Positions 9,435-19,246 of a stretch of DNA of 64,000 nt are shown piece by piece. A model generated the notes under the pieces. That model made no database searches. It had not been told where the DNA came from and saw only the letters and a list, made by a program, of their open reading frames with translations. Numbering within the stretch: position 1 is the first letter of the stretch; each line of letters begins with the position of its first letter. A program made the position numbers and the translations under genes. Origin of the DNA: Gilliamella sp. wkB178 (lineage in GTDB: Bacteria; Pseudomonadota; Gammaproteobacteria; Enterobacterales; Orbaceae); assembly GCF_001690705.1 (NCBI RefSeq), contig NZ_LZGK01000001.1, forward strand, positions 169,103 through 233,102, read 5' to 3'.

Positions 9435-10179
9435 TCAATCGAATATACTTAACTGGCAACCGCTAAATTTTCGGGATTTGTCGTCCAGTAAACGATCACA
9501 ATTAAGTAAGGACAAGCGAGTTAAAACCATTGATATACCCGAATCAGAACCACAGCCAGTAATGGCAGCCGTTGATCCAGCAGTGATTGAGCAAGATTTA
9601 CAACAATTAAAGGCACAAATTAAGGCGCAGGCTTATCAAGAAGGTTTTGATTTAGGTAAACAACAAGGCCTTATTGATGGTAACCAAATAGGTTATGAAC
9701 AAGGTTTCCAGTTGGGTCAACAGGAAGGGCGACAACATATTGAACAACAACTTAATGCTGAAAAAACTAATGCAGTGCAGGCAATAACCCATTTAATGAG
9801 CAATTTTGAGCAGTCTCTTCACGATATTGACGAATTAATTGTGCCTAAATTAGTTGATTTAGCGTTATTAGCGGCACAAAAGACCGTTGGTTCAATCTCA
9901 AAAGTAAAACAAAAACAATTAGTGCATACCATCAAAACGTTAATAGAACAGTGTACGCTATTATCGGAACCTTTGTTATTACATCTTAATCCTGATGATT
10001 TAGTTTTGTTAGCGCCGCTATTGGGTGAACAAATTAAGCAAGATAATTGGCAATTAATCGCCGATCCTAATATTGAATCCGGTAATTGTAAGTTGTTGTC
10101 TGATAACAATGAAATTGATGCCAGTTGCACAAATCATTGGCAGATAATGGCTGATTGTGTCCAAGGAGAAAGTGATTAA
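9427..10179 (+). CDS. fliH: Flagellar export ATPase regulator FliH
   Basis: FliH dimers bind and restrain the FliI ATPase and tether it to the C ring. The protein has a GxxxG helix repeat ([20 protein letters not shown] onward) and a conserved C-terminal domain ([32 protein letters not shown]). ATG at 9427 (250 aa) overlaps the fliG stop and has a GGTGATGA-type upstream sequence. ATG at 9418 or GTG at 9412 would lengthen it by 3 or 5 residues. Confidence 0.93.
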   Translation: MYNQSNILNWQPLNFRDLSSSKRSQLSKDKRVKTIDIPESEPQPVMAAVDPAVIEQDLQQLKAQIKAQAYQEGFDLGKQQGLIDGNQIGYEQGFQLGQQEGRQHIEQQLNAEKTNAVQAITHLMSNFEQSLHDIDELIVPKLVDLALLAAQKTVGSISKVKQKQLVHTIKTLIEQCTLLSEPLLLHLNPDDLVLLAPLLGEQIKQDNWQLIADPNIESGNCKLLSDNNEIDASCTNHWQIMADCVQGESD

Positions 10180-10180
10180 G

Positions 10181-11554
10181 GTGCGTTTTTCTTGTCGGTG
10201 GTCAACCAAAATTACTCAAGCACAGGAGCAATTGCAATCGGTATCGTTGATACGTCAATACGGACGATTAGTTAAAGCTTCAGGATTGGTGTTGGAAGCG
10301 ATCGGCTTAAAATTACCCTTAGGTTCAAATTGTTTTGTTGAAAGGCAGTTAGCCAATAAAACCGAAGCGGTGGAATGTGAAGTCGTGGGTTTTCATGATC
10401 AGGTGCTTTACCTGATGCCTTTTGAATCAACAGATGGTATTTTGTTAGGTGCTAGAGTTTATACATCACAATATGAGTTGGCGCATTTTAGCCATAAATT
10501 GTTACCCATAGGTAAAGCATTATTAGGGCGAGTACTGGATGCTACAGGCAAACCTTTAGATGGCAAACCTTTGCCTGATCATGTTAAGTTTCAAGGGCTC
10601 GCCAATAAAACCCTTAATCCATTACAACGAACGCCAATTCACCAAGTTTTGGATGTTGGGGTAAGGGCGATAAATGCCTTGTTAACGGTTGGTCAAGGGC
10701 AACGCATGGGGTTATTTGCTGGTTCTGGTGTTGGCAAAAGTGTTTTACTTGGCATGATGGCGCGTTATACCAAAGCCGATATTATTGTGGTGGGTTTAAT
10801 TGGTGAACGTGGGCGTGAAGTTAAAGATTTTATTGAAAATATATTAGGTGAAGAAGGCTTAGCCAGAGCGGTGGTGGTTGCCGCCCCAGCGGATGTTTCA
10901 CCTTTATTACGCCTGCAAGGTGCGGCATATGCGACTAAAATCGCCGAGAGTTTTCGCGATCAAGGTTTTAATGTGTTACTGATTATGGATTCATTAACCC
11001 GTTATGCTATGGCGCAACGCGAAATTGCTTTAGCCATTGGCGAACCACCTGCGACCAAAGGGTACCCGCCATCGGTATTTGCTAAATTACCGGCATTAGT
11101 TGAGCGAGCGGGTAATGATGCCAGCGGCAATGGATCGATTACCGCATTTTATACGGTATTGACTGAAGGTGATGATCAGCAAGATCCGATAGCTGATTCA
11201 GCTAGAGCTATTTTGGACGGACACATTGTGTTATCACGAGCTTTAGCCGAATCCGGGCATTACCCGGCTATTGATATTGAAGCTTCAATAAGCCGCGTAA
11301 TGACTGATCTAACAGCTCCAGAAAATGAGCAAAAATCCCGCTTATTTAAACAACTGTTTTCAAGTTATCAGCGTAATCGCGATTTGATTAATGTTGGTGC
11401 TTATGTAGCCGGGACTGATGCGTTATTAGATAAAGCCATAACACTATTCCCAATGATGCAAAAATTCTTACAACAAGGTATGCATGAACATTGTAGTTAT
11501 CAAGAAGCATACCAACAGTTAGTTAATATTGTGGCACCAGAGTTAACCGGTTAG
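10181..11554 (+). CDS. fliI: Flagellum-specific ATPase FliI
   Basis: FliI is the hexameric ATPase of the type III export apparatus and is F1-beta related. Walker A is [15 protein letters not shown]. The export-ATPase signature ([53 protein letters not shown]) is intact. GTG at 10181, just after the fliH stop and downstream of an AAGGAG at 10163-10168, gives ~457 aa, the usual length. GTG at 10172 or 10157 are alternatives that overlap fliH. Confidence 0.95.
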   Translation: MRFSCRWSTKITQAQEQLQSVSLIRQYGRLVKASGLVLEAIGLKLPLGSNCFVERQLANKTEAVECEVVGFHDQVLYLMPFESTDGILLGARVYTSQYELAHFSHKLLPIGKALLGRVLDATGKPLDGKPLPDHVKFQGLANKTLNPLQRTPIHQVLDVGVRAINALLTVGQGQRMGLFAGSGVGKSVLLGMMARYTKADIIVVGLIGERGREVKDFIENILGEEGLARAVVVAAPADVSPLLRLQGAAYATKIAESFRDQGFNVLLIMDSLTRYAMAQREIALAIGEPPATKGYPPSVFAKLPALVERAGNDASGNGSITAFYTVLTEGDDQQDPIADSARAILDGHIVLSRALAESGHYPAIDIEASISRVMTDLTAPENEQKSRLFKQLFSSYQRNRDLINVGAYVAGTDALLDKAITLFPMMQKFLQQGMHEHCSYQEAYQQLVNIVAPELTG

Positions 11555-11563
11555 GAGTAAATT

Positions 11564-12028
11564 ATGATCAACAAGAATCCTAGTCAATTAGCGTTTATAA
11601 CCTTAAAAAAATTAGCGCAAAAAGCAGTAGACGATACTTTACTCAAGTTAAAAAAGGCCAACGAAAATTATCATAATGCTAAAACGCAGTTAGATGTTTT
11701 AAATGGTTATTATCATGAATATCAACAAAAGTTAGCCGATGCGTTAACGTTGGGGATCACCGGTGGAGAACTGAATAATTTTAATGCGTTTATTGCCACT
11801 ATAGAGCAAGGAATTAATCAACAACAACAGTTGTTAGTTACCTTAAATATGCAACAAAAACAAATAACCGCCAAATTTAATCAGCACCAAAAGCAACTTA
11901 ACACTTATACCACCTTATTAACCAAACAGCAGCAACAATATCAACAACAACAAAATCGGTTACAACAAAAACTGACTGATGAATTTGCTCAGCAACAATT
12001 AGCCAGGAGAATAATCAATGAATATTAA
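11564..12028 (+). CDS. fliJ: Flagellar export chaperone FliJ
   Basis: FliJ is the coiled-coil stalk of the export ATPase. The 154-aa protein is almost entirely helical and rich in Gln and Leu (about 35 glutamines), with the FliJ start LAFITLKKLAQKAVDDTLLKLKKA. It lies 9 bp after fliI and overlaps fliK by 11 bp. Sequence similarity alone would be weak for so biased a protein, so gene order carries much of the call. Confidence 0.9.
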   Translation: MINKNPSQLAFITLKKLAQKAVDDTLLKLKKANENYHNAKTQLDVLNGYYHEYQQKLADALTLGITGGELNNFNAFIATIEQGINQQQQLLVTLNMQQKQITAKFNQHQKQLNTYTTLLTKQQQQYQQQQNRLQQKLTDEFAQQQLARRIINEY

Positions 12029-13244
12029 TATTATTAACGATTTGCCATCAATTCAGTCAGCGGAGTCGCTAACAGATGATTTAGCCGTTAGTGATGATTT
12101 ATTTCAACAATTATTACAGTTTAATAACCAATCTTTCCAAGATACTGATAAGTTATCTGCTACGGTAAAACCAGCCGTAAACAGTGACAATGATGAAACA
12201 GAAGATTTAGCCGTAAATCCTGATATGGTTGCCATGATTATGCCTTTGTTAGACCAACAAGTTGTAGCGCCAAGTCAATTGTTAACAGTTAGTAGCCCAA
12301 CAAATGTAAACGAGCAGTTAAATAATCGGTTACTCACTACCCATACAACTTTGCTAAATGAATTTGATCAGATAAAGGCAAAGTTACCCATTGATTTTAG
12401 TATTGCTACGCAATCAACGCCAATCATTAATCAGCAGTTAGCGCCATCCGTATTATCAACAGTATTATCATCAGCACAATTAACTCATAACCCTCAACCC
12501 CAACTAGCTAAAGCTACACAATCAGCGCTTAATCATCAATTAATTGAAGCTGATATTGAAACTGCAACTGCAACTGCAACTAAGCCATTCTCTGTTATTG
12601 CATTAACACTTGCAGGTGAACCATCGCTACATAGCAACTATACTGAGAGTGTTAGTACAATGGTGGCAAAAACCAATTTTCCTGATGATCATTTGGCAAC
12701 TACTACTGATAGTAAACCACAATTAATAACTACCCATGCAGTTAATGCTTTTATGCCTGATAATCATGTGCAAATTTCGTCATCATCATCAGTTACCATG
12801 CCACAAACGCTGAACTTATCCATGCCAGTTAATATCAATCAATGGCAAACTTCATTAACTCAGCAAATAGTGATGTTAACACGGCAAAATATCCCCACTG
12901 CGGAAATTAAATTACATCCTCAGGAATTGGGTTCATTACATATTAAATTGAGTATGCATGACGATAAAATAAATCTGCATTTGTTGGCTGCCCATGCTAC
13001 AGTAAAAGGCGTATTAGAATCAGCATTACCTTTACTAAAAACTTCATTAGAACAACAAGGGATCACCCTACAGCAAGCAGATGTGAGTGATTCTTCTATG
13101 ATGAATGATTCACAGCAATCGCCAATGTTTCAACAATCCAAAACGAGTAAACCAACAAAATTAGTCTTAACCAATGAAGAACCAGAACTTGAAACACCAT
13201 TAAGTCAAACTCAAGCATCAGCAGGTTTGAGTATATTTGCCTAA
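12018..13244 (+). CDS. fliK: Flagellar hook-length control protein FliK
   Basis: FliK acts as a molecular ruler that sets hook length and switches export specificity. The 408-aa protein has a long, low-complexity Ser/Thr/Gln/Ala-rich N-terminal ruler. A conserved C-terminal Flg_hook domain follows around residues 270-350 (TAEIKLHPQELGSLHIKLSM, LLKTSLEQQGITL). A short ACTGCA hexamer run (12561-12578) encodes an alternating Thr-Ala stretch. It ends the fliF-K run; 286 bp of A+T-rich DNA without a recognisable site separates it from fliL. Confidence 0.94.
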   Translation: MNINIINDLPSIQSAESLTDDLAVSDDLFQQLLQFNNQSFQDTDKLSATVKPAVNSDNDETEDLAVNPDMVAMIMPLLDQQVVAPSQLLTVSSPTNVNEQLNNRLLTTHTTLLNEFDQIKAKLPIDFSIATQSTPIINQQLAPSVLSTVLSSAQLTHNPQPQLAKATQSALNHQLIEADIETATATATKPFSVIALTLAGEPSLHSNYTESVSTMVAKTNFPDDHLATTTDSKPQLITTHAVNAFMPDNHVQISSSSSVTMPQTLNLSMPVNINQWQTSLTQQIVMLTRQNIPTAEIKLHPQELGSLHIKLSMHDDKINLHLLAAHATVKGVLESALPLLKTSLEQQGITLQQADVSDSSMMNDSQQSPMFQQSKTSKPTKLVLTNEEPELETPLSQTQASAGLSIFA

Positions 13245-13530
13245 CAATTAATGGCTTATTGATAGTTAATATTGATGATAACCACAATTGAAAACGCAGA
13301 ATAGATGGTATTTTTATCGCCTATTCTTTAAATCAATTTTGTAAACATACTTTATCATGCTAGTTATTTAATATATCCAATGGCGTTGTGAAGAAAATAT
13401 TGACGATAAAGCTAGATTTAATGTGAGGAACATTAAGATTTAACTTATTAAATGTTAACAAGTTATTTTGAATTCCAGCCAACTTATTGGTTATAAATAT
13501 ATTTAATTTTTTACTGAGACCATAATCAAT

Positions 13531-13998
13531 ATGCCAACTACCAAGAAAAAAGTAAGTATTTTAATCATAATACTGAGCCTAATTACGTTGCTAGCTTCCG
13601 GTGCGGCGGTTTATTTTTGGTATCAAAAACAACCCACCCATACCGTGACCGTTCCTGAAGCTCAGCCCATTTCAGCACCGGTATTTATTACCTTAAAACC
13701 TTTCACCACCTCATTACCAATTGATGAAGATAGTGTTGATCTTAACAAGGTTTTGTACATAGGTATGGTATTGCGCATTGCCGATGAAGATCAAAAAACG
13801 GTGTTGTTGGAGTATTTACCGGAAGTTAGGAGTGATGTGTTACTGTTAGTATCCAAACAGAATGTTAACAAATTAAAAACCGAGTCCGGTAAACTTGAAT
13901 TGCAAGAACAGGTTAAAGCTACGTTATCTCGGCAATATGACAGCAAACATTTGGTAAAAATTGACGAAGTTTTGTTTACTGATTTTATTATACGGTGA
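13531..13998 (+). CDS. fliL: Flagellar basal-body-associated protein FliL
   Basis: FliL is an inner-membrane protein that surrounds and stabilises the stator. The 155-aa product has one N-terminal membrane segment (VSILIIILSLITLLASGAAVYFWY). A periplasmic domain follows, with TLKPFTTSLP, VLYIGMVLRI and the family C-terminus LSRQYDSKHLVKIDEVLFTDFIIR. It heads the fliLMNOPQR run, which after a 286-bp gap probably has its own promoter. It ends in near-overlap with fliM. Confidence 0.95.
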   Translation: MPTTKKKVSILIIILSLITLLASGAAVYFWYQKQPTHTVTVPEAQPISAPVFITLKPFTTSLPIDEDSVDLNKVLYIGMVLRIADEDQKTVLLEYLPEVRSDVLLLVSKQNVNKLKTESGKLELQEQVKATLSRQYDSKHLVKIDEVLFTDFIIR

Positions 13999-14003
13999 TT
14001 ACT

Positions 14004-15053
14004 ATGTCTGATAAGCAGCAGTCACAAGCAGACATTAATGAACATGAAGATCTAGAACAAGTAACTGATAGCCAAGCAGTTAGTACCGCAGATGCACCGG
14101 AGGATGAACTAAACCCTGCCGTAACCTTAGGTAAGAAAACAGATGTACGCCCTTATGATTTATCAGTAAAGCATAATTTTATTCCTGAGCGACTTACTGC
14201 CTTAGAAATTATTAATGAACGTTTTGCGCGGCAATTTAGAATCGGTTTATTTAATCTATTACGGCGTAATACGGATGTCATTGCCTCGCCGATTGAACCA
14301 CAAACGTTTAATGAATTTTCGTCCATTTCAGCAACCAATCATTTGAATTTAGTTCATCTTAATCCGTTAAGAGGATCTGGGTTATTTTCGTTTTCGCCTG
14401 AATTAGTCTTTATTGTGGTGGATACTTTATTTGGTGGTGATGGGTATATTTCACGGCTGGAAACAGAAGAACGCGAATTTACCCATACCGAACAACAAAT
14501 TATTAAGCGCGTTTTAGAATTAGCGTTAACCATTTATCAAAACGCATGGGCCGATATTTATAACATTGAAACTGAATATATTCGTTCGGAAATACAGAGT
14601 AAATTTACTAATATCACCAATACTCCGGATGATATTGTCTTAAATTCTACCTTCTCAGTGGAAATAGGTAATTGCAAAGCAAAATTTTGTATTTGTATTC
14701 CCTATTCAATGGTGGAACCGATTAAAGAGTTGCTAATTAAACCACCGAGTGAACAGCAATCTTATCAAGATGATAAGGTGTGGATGAGTTCTTTAACCAG
14801 TGGCATCAAACAGTCCATGGTTGAATTGGTAGCCAATTTTAGCCAGATCCACACGACAGTTGCCAAGCTGCTGGCTTTAAAAGTGAATGATATTTTAGTA
14901 ATCGAAAAGCCGACCAGCCTCGATGTCACAGTAGGCGGGGTGCCAATACTAAAAGGCCATTATGGCAAAGTGAATAAACAATATGCAATTCAAGTAGAGC
15001 AGGTGATTAATCCTGTATTAGAGCAATTGAATGAGGGTATGCTCAATGACTGA
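14004..15053 (+). CDS. fliM: Flagellar motor switch protein FliM
   Basis: FliM is the C-ring subunit that binds phospho-CheY and links FliG to FliN. The family core is intact (ERLTALEIINERFARQFRIGLFNLLRR, LNPLRGSGLFSFSPELVFIVVDTLFGGDG). The C-terminal SpoA-like domain ends VGGVPILKGHYGKVNKQYAIQVEQVI. ATG at 14004 (349 aa) has a GGTGA five bases upstream. The GTG at 13995 that overlaps the fliL stop lacks such a site. Confidence 0.95.
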   Translation: MSDKQQSQADINEHEDLEQVTDSQAVSTADAPEDELNPAVTLGKKTDVRPYDLSVKHNFIPERLTALEIINERFARQFRIGLFNLLRRNTDVIASPIEPQTFNEFSSISATNHLNLVHLNPLRGSGLFSFSPELVFIVVDTLFGGDGYISRLETEEREFTHTEQQIIKRVLELALTIYQNAWADIYNIETEYIRSEIQSKFTNITNTPDDIVLNSTFSVEIGNCKAKFCICIPYSMVEPIKELLIKPPSEQQSYQDDKVWMSSLTSGIKQSMVELVANFSQIHTTVAKLLALKVNDILVIEKPTSLDVTVGGVPILKGHYGKVNKQYAIQVEQVINPVLEQLNEGMLND

Positions 15054-15423
15054 TGTTAACCAAATTGATGACGATAACCAAACCGATAGTAATAGTGACG
15101 ATTTGCTGACTAAGGAAGCGATTTTTGAAACGCTATCACCGCAACAGACACAAGACAATAAACAAGATATTAATCTTATTTTAGATATTCCCGTTAGTAT
15201 GAGTGTTGAACTTGGTCGCACTAAAATGGCGATTAAAGATCTATTAAATTTAACTCAAGGTTCGGTTATTGCTTTAGATGGTTTAGCCGGTGAGCCGTTG
15301 GACATTTTAATCAATGGTTATTTAATCGCACAAGGTGAAATTGTGGTAGTGGGTGACAACTATGGTGTCCGCATTACTGACATAATTACACCTTCAGAAC
15401 GTGTACGTAGATTGAGTCGCTAA
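15046..15423 (+). CDS. fliN: Flagellar motor switch protein FliN
   Basis: FliN is the lower C-ring subunit and docks the export ATPase through FliH. An acidic leader of about 45 residues precedes the SpoA domain (LILDIPVSMSVELGRTKMAIKDLLNLTQGSVIALDGLAGEPLDILINGYLIAQGEIVVV). ATG at 15046 overlaps the fliM stop (ATGAC..TGA) and has GAGGG upstream, giving 125 aa. An upstream in-frame ATG at 15031 is less likely. Confidence 0.95.
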   Translation: MTDVNQIDDDNQTDSNSDDLLTKEAIFETLSPQQTQDNKQDINLILDIPVSMSVELGRTKMAIKDLLNLTQGSVIALDGLAGEPLDILINGYLIAQGEIVVVGDNYGVRITDIITPSERVRRLSR

Positions 15424-15863
15424 TGAGTAATAACCTATTAGATGCAACTCAAACTTCAGAGTTAACCACCTATTCAGCCATAACTACTTCAGCATCGGCA
15501 CCGGATGTGAATTTTTATTCACATGCCGGAACATCCATTGGGCTACCCTTTATCGGCATTATTAGCATCATCCTTGTGCTAGGATGGTTAGTAAAGCGGT
15601 TCGGTGGCAAAAATACTACCGGTAATTTAATTGATATCAAAGCCAGTTATGTCATCAACCCCAAAGAACGTATTATCTTAGTTCAGGTCGATCAGCAATT
15701 ATTGTTGATAGGGGTAACGCCGCAGCAAATGACATTACTACATACACTAAGCGAAGAACGCAGCCAGATATTATTGTCACAATCAACGGCGGTTAATGAT
15801 TGTTTGAAAAAGAGTTTATTTCAGCAAATATTGCAATCCACCCTAAAAAGTAACAAGGAATAA
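15423..15863 (+). CDS. fliO: Flagellar export protein FliO
   Basis: FliO is a small membrane protein that helps assemble the FliP ring of the export gate. The 146-aa product has a single membrane segment (IGLPFIGIISIILVLGWLVKRF) and the cytoplasmic FliO domain (VINPKERIILVQVDQQLLLIGVTPQQMTLLHTL). It overlaps the fliN stop by one base (TAATG). Confidence 0.92.
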   Translation: MSNNLLDATQTSELTTYSAITTSASAPDVNFYSHAGTSIGLPFIGIISIILVLGWLVKRFGGKNTTGNLIDIKASYVINPKERIILVQVDQQLLLIGVTPQQMTLLHTLSEERSQILLSQSTAVNDCLKKSLFQQILQSTLKSNKE

Positions 15864-15869
15864 CCAATT

Positions 15870-16610
15870 TTGCGCATAAAATTGACATTTTTACTCAGTT
15901 TATTTTTATTTAGCCAATACAGTTATGCTGAAATTTTGCCGTTATCGATTATAAGTGAACCGGTAGCCAATGGTGGCCAAAGTTGGTCATTACCCGTTGA
16001 GACTTTAGTCTTCCTGAGTTTACTGACTTTTATTCCGGCAATTTTGCTATTAATGACCAGTTTTACCCGAATTATTATTGTGTTAGGGTTATTGCGTAAT
16101 GCACTGGGTACCCAATCAGCACCTCCCAATCAAGTTATTTTAGGTATCGCTTTATTTATGACATTTTTTATCATGTCCCCGGTGATAGATAAGATTTATC
16201 AAGATGCCTATATACCTTATTCTCAAGATCAAATTACTATGCAACAAGGCCTGACCACCGCTGCTAAGCCATTACGTGAATTTATGTTAACGCAAACGCG
16301 CGAAGCTGATCTTGGCTTATTTGTTAATATGGCGCACCTCAATGATATTGCCACTCGAGACGATATTCCATTAAGAGTATTGGTTCCGGCGTTTGTGGTT
16401 AGTGAATTAAAAACGGCTTTTCAAATTGGCTTTACCATTTTTATTCCTTTTTTGGTTATCGATTTGGTTGTTGCCAGTACCTTAATGGCGCTCGGGATGA
16501 TGATGGTGCCACCAGCAACGGTGTCATTACCTTTTAAATTAATGTTATTTGTGTTGGCTGATGGTTGGCACTTGTTATTAGGTTCATTAGCCCAAAGTTT
16601 TTTTAGTTGA
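15870..16610 (+). CDS. fliP: Flagellar export gate protein FliP
   Basis: FliP is a core pore subunit of the flagellar type III export gate. The 246-aa protein has a cleavable signal sequence ([16 protein letters not shown]) and FliP signatures ([89 protein letters not shown]). The start is a TTG at 15870 preceded by AAGGA at 15855-15859; no better ATG exists upstream of the signal peptide. Confidence 0.95.
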   Translation: MRIKLTFLLSLFLFSQYSYAEILPLSIISEPVANGGQSWSLPVETLVFLSLLTFIPAILLLMTSFTRIIIVLGLLRNALGTQSAPPNQVILGIALFMTFFIMSPVIDKIYQDAYIPYSQDQITMQQGLTTAAKPLREFMLTQTREADLGLFVNMAHLNDIATRDDIPLRVLVPAFVVSELKTAFQIGFTIFIPFLVIDLVVASTLMALGMMMVPPATVSLPFKLMLFVLADGWHLLLGSLAQSFFS

Positions 16611-16618
16611 GGAGCATT

Positions 16619-16888
16619 ATGCCAACAGAATATATTAGTAGCTTAGCCATGCAGGCGATAAAAGTTGCTGCATCACTGGCAGGGCCGTTACTTTTGGCAG
16701 CTTTAATTACCGGATTAATTATTAGTTTATTACAAGCGGCCACGCAAATTAATGAAATGACATTATCGTTCATCCCTAAAATTATCGCTGTTATTGTGGT
16801 ATTAGTGGTTTTAGGGCCATCGATGTTATCGATTATGGTTGACTATATCAAAATAGTGATCACCGGCATTCCCAATTTAACTAATTAA
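16619..16888 (+). CDS. fliQ: Flagellar export gate protein FliQ
   Basis: FliQ is an 89-aa two-helix subunit of the export gate. The core GPLLLAALITGLIISLLQAATQINEMTLSFIPKIIAV is nearly identical to the enteric family. ATG at 16619 with GAGGA at 16610-16614 gives the standard 89 aa; an in-frame TTG at 16607 is not needed. Confidence 0.96.
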   Translation: MPTEYISSLAMQAIKVAASLAGPLLLAALITGLIISLLQAATQINEMTLSFIPKIIAVIVVLVVLGPSMLSIMVDYIKIVITGIPNLTN

Positions 16889-16893
16889 AGCCA

Positions 16894-17688
16894 ATGGATT
16901 ACGCTATTGATAGCCTATTTAATATTGATTTTTTCTCATTAATTACTGATTGTTTTTTTCCTTTTGTGCGCCTATTAGCATTAATTATGGTCGCACCTAT
17001 TACTGGTGACAAAGAGCTCCCTAGTCGAGTAAAAATAGCGTTAGCATTATGTATTGCGATACTCCTGCCATTACCAAGAGCTGCTGACAATATCACTTTA
17101 TTTTCGTTAATGGGAATATGGATAATTTTGCAACAAATAGTGGTAGGAGTCATGATCGGTTTTGCTATGCAAATTACTTTTATGACTGTGAGGTTTGCGG
17201 GCGAATTAATTAGCATGCAAATGGGATTAGGTATGGCGACCTTTTTTGATCCCATTGGTGGACCGTCAACCTCAGTACTATCACGATTAATTAACATCAT
17301 TACGTTATTAATATTTTTAAGTGTCGATGGTCATTTATGGTTATTCCATGCCCTAGCCACTAGTTTTGACATTATTCCGGTTGGCGTTATGCCATTAAAA
17401 GACAATGGTTTTTTAGCATTAATTGAGGTGAACGCGTTATTATTTATTAACGGCATCATATTAGCATTACCTTTAATGACATTGTTGTTGATCATCAATA
17501 TGGCGCTAGGATTATTAAATAGAATCACGCCGCAATTATCCATTTTTGTGGTAGGGTATCCGTTGACATTATTATTAGGATTAACCATGTTAACTTATTT
17601 AATTGCCACATTACCGACTTTTGCTGAGTTTATTTTTGAACAAATGTTTGCCAGAATCGCATCGATGTTATGGTATTTAGTTGATTAA
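16894..17688 (+). CDS. fliR: Flagellar export gate protein FliR
   Basis: FliR is the single-copy polytopic subunit closing the FliPQR pore. The 264-aa hydrophobic protein has FliR motifs (FVRLLALIMVAPI, GVMIGFAMQITFMTVRFAGELISMQMGLGMATFFDP). It is the last gene of fliLMNOPQR; flhB and flhA are not in this window. A 47-bp interspersed repeat starts 15 bp after its stop codon. Confidence 0.96.
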   Translation: MDYAIDSLFNIDFFSLITDCFFPFVRLLALIMVAPITGDKELPSRVKIALALCIAILLPLPRAADNITLFSLMGIWIILQQIVVGVMIGFAMQITFMTVRFAGELISMQMGLGMATFFDPIGGPSTSVLSRLINIITLLIFLSVDGHLWLFHALATSFDIIPVGVMPLKDNGFLALIEVNALLFINGIILALPLMTLLLIINMALGLLNRITPQLSIFVVGYPLTLLLGLTMLTYLIATLPTFAEFIFEQMFARIASMLWYLVD

Positions 17689-17703
17689 TTAGCAGCGCCT
17701 ATT

Positions 17704-17750
17704 TTTTGTCAAGATGTTTCCTGAGAAGTATACGTTTCAGTATAAAAATA
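17704..17750 (+). repeat. 47-bp interspersed repeat, copy A
   Basis: One of three near-identical copies (others at 38621-38667 and, inverted, 50802-50848). The first 24 bases, containing AAGATGTTTCCTGAGAA, match copy C exactly. A central TACGTTTCAGTATAAAA block is shared by all three copies. It sits 15 bp after the fliR stop, in the fliR-yjdM gap. Part can fold weakly (CTGA...TCAG), but there is no strong terminator-like stem. Confidence 0.85.
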
Positions 17751-17831
17751 CTAACCAATATAGTATGAATAGATTATAAACAGCCTAAAATCAGTAGGCA
17801 ACTTAATGGTGAAGAAGAAAATAACGAGGAT

Positions 17832-17858
17832 TTTAATGCTGAAAGTATCAGCATTAAA
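17832..17858 (-). terminator. Inverted repeat, probable yjdM terminator
   Basis: Perfect 11-bp stem (TTTAATGCTGA at 17832-17842, TCAGCATTAAA at 17848-17858) with a 5-nt loop, 10 bp after the yjdM stop. The trailing T-run is short. Confidence 0.6.
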
Positions 17859-17868
17859 TCAATTGAGA

Positions 17869-18204
17869 TTATGCTTTTTTGACAAAGCATGCTTTGAGCA
17901 TGATTTTCATACCATCAATTTTACAATCAATTTCATGATCGCCTTCGACTAAACGAATACCTTTGGCTTTAGCACCTTTTTTCAGCACGGTAGACGAGCC
18001 TTTCAATTTAAGGTCTTTAATTAAAATAATATCGTCACCATCGGCAAGTAAATTACCATTACTGTCTTTTACTTGTAATTCATCATTAGTGCTAGAAGCT
18101 TCGTTAGGGTCCCATTCATGAGCGCATTCAGGGCAGATGTAAAAAGTACCATCTTGATAAGTATGTGGTGATTGGCAAATAGGGCAATTAGGGATTGAGT
18201 CCAT
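17869..18204 (-). CDS. yjdM: Zinc-ribbon protein YjdM (PhnA family)
   Basis: A 111-aa PhnA/YjdM family protein. It has an N-terminal zinc ribbon (CPIC at 7-10, CPEC about 19 residues later) and the conserved C-terminal PhnA domain ([59 protein letters not shown]). The family was once linked to phosphonate use by name, but its biochemical role is unproven. It is a single gene convergent with fliR, and nothing nearby suggests phosphonate metabolism. Confidence 0.92.
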   Translation of the reverse strand: MDSIPNCPICQSPHTYQDGTFYICPECAHEWDPNEASSTNDELQVKDSNGNLLADGDDIILIKDLKLKGSSTVLKKGAKAKGIRLVEGDHEIDCKIDGMKIMLKACFVKKA

Positions 18205-18377
18205 GATTTATGATTTTTCCAAATTAAATAAAATGGTGCTTACTATACCAAAAAAACGCCGTTAAGTCATGGCAGGGCGGCGCAAAATTTGGTTAAATTG
18301 GCTACTTTTTGCATTGAAATCAGGCTAAAATTCATGATTATCGGCAATTTAGTCAGTTTTATTTCGGTCAATTAGCT

Positions 18378-18405
18378 CAGGTTTACCATAATAAGCGTAA
18401 ACCTG
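18378..18405. repeat. Perfect 9-bp inverted repeat between the methyltransferase gene and yjdM
   Basis: CAGGTTTAC at 18378-18386 and GTAAACCTG at 18397-18405 with a 10-nt loop. No T-run follows on either strand, so a terminator is doubtful. It may be an operator upstream of yjdM or a weak terminator of the cupin-methyltransferase transcript. The rest of the 249-bp gap shows nothing further. Confidence 0.45.
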
Positions 18406-18453
18406 AAAAGTTATTAGTTGCTCACATATGTTATTAATTTAAGTCGTGTTAAA

Positions 18454-19230
18454 TTAAGTTGTTAATTGAGGTTTAACACTACATAAAGCAATATAATTAA
18501 GTTGCTGGCTATTATGCTTAAAGGTGGTAAACATTTTAAAAAACTGAGGGCGATTCTGTTTGCGTAATGCATTGCGTATAATTTTGAGAGTTCCTAACCA
18601 ACCTTCATCAGTGATCATGCCTTTGGGTGACATTAGCGTCATAGCATTATGGCTTGATTTAATATCGGTAAAGCCGATACCTGCAAAAAGTTCAAGCCAA
18701 GCATCATAACTAATCGGCTGGGCATTGACATTAATTGCTTGGTGTATACGGTCAATGATCTCTTGAGCTTGTTCCGGGTGCACTAACATAATGTCATGCG
18801 TGAGTAGTTTACCGCCGGGTTTTAATACGCGAAAATACTCTTTGAGTAGATGCGCTTTTGCTTTATTGACATACATAGTTAGCATGGCTTCGTTAATCAC
18901 AATATCAAAGCTGTTATCGGCAAAGGGTAATTTAGAGGCATCAGCCTGTTGTACATTAACTAAATGGCTAACTTTATTTTTGGCGATATTTTGTTTTGCT
19001 TGCTCAAGTGCTAGTTTATCCATATCTATGCCAGTAACATGACAACCAAAACGTTTGGCAATTTCAATTGAGGTGGTGCCCATATTACATGCAATTTCTA
19101 ATACCTGGCTTTGTGGTGTAAACCCTGCCTGTTGAAACAACCATTCAGTTGCAGTTTTACCACCAGGACGTAGCCGGGTTTTACCCAAACGGGCTAGGAA
19201 TTTATGCCCGGCTTCTTTTTTATTATTCAT
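18454..19230 (-). CDS. Class I SAM-dependent methyltransferase, substrate unknown
   Basis: A 258-aa Rossmann-fold methyltransferase of the UbiE/Methyltransf_11 type. Motif I is VLEIACNMGTTSIEIAKRFGCHVTGIDMD (about residues 38-66), with Cys-Asn-Met in place of the usual Gly-x-Gly. Motif II is ADASKLPFADNSFDIVINEAML. VLKPGGKLLTHDIMLVHP lies downstream. No substrate can be read from the sequence. It is 16 bp downstream of the cupin gene, so the two are probably one transcript divergent from the Crp/Fnr-type regulator and possibly under Fur control. Confidence 0.85.
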   Translation of the reverse strand: MNNKKEAGHKFLARLGKTRLRPGGKTATEWLFQQAGFTPQSQVLEIACNMGTTSIEIAKRFGCHVTGIDMDKLALEQAKQNIAKNKVSHLVNVQQADASKLPFADNSFDIVINEAMLTMYVNKAKAHLLKEYFRVLKPGGKLLTHDIMLVHPEQAQEIIDRIHQAINVNAQPISYDAWLELFAGIGFTDIKSSHNAMTLMSPKGMITDEGWLGTLKIIRNALRKQNRPQFFKMFTTFKHNSQQLNYIALCSVKPQLTT

Positions 19231-19246
19231 GATGAAATTCCTTAAA

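Noticed and set aside
17704..17750. Repeat copy A as a simple fliR terminator
   Set aside because: No strong stem or T-tract, and the same sequence occurs in opposite orientation to the adjacent genes elsewhere.
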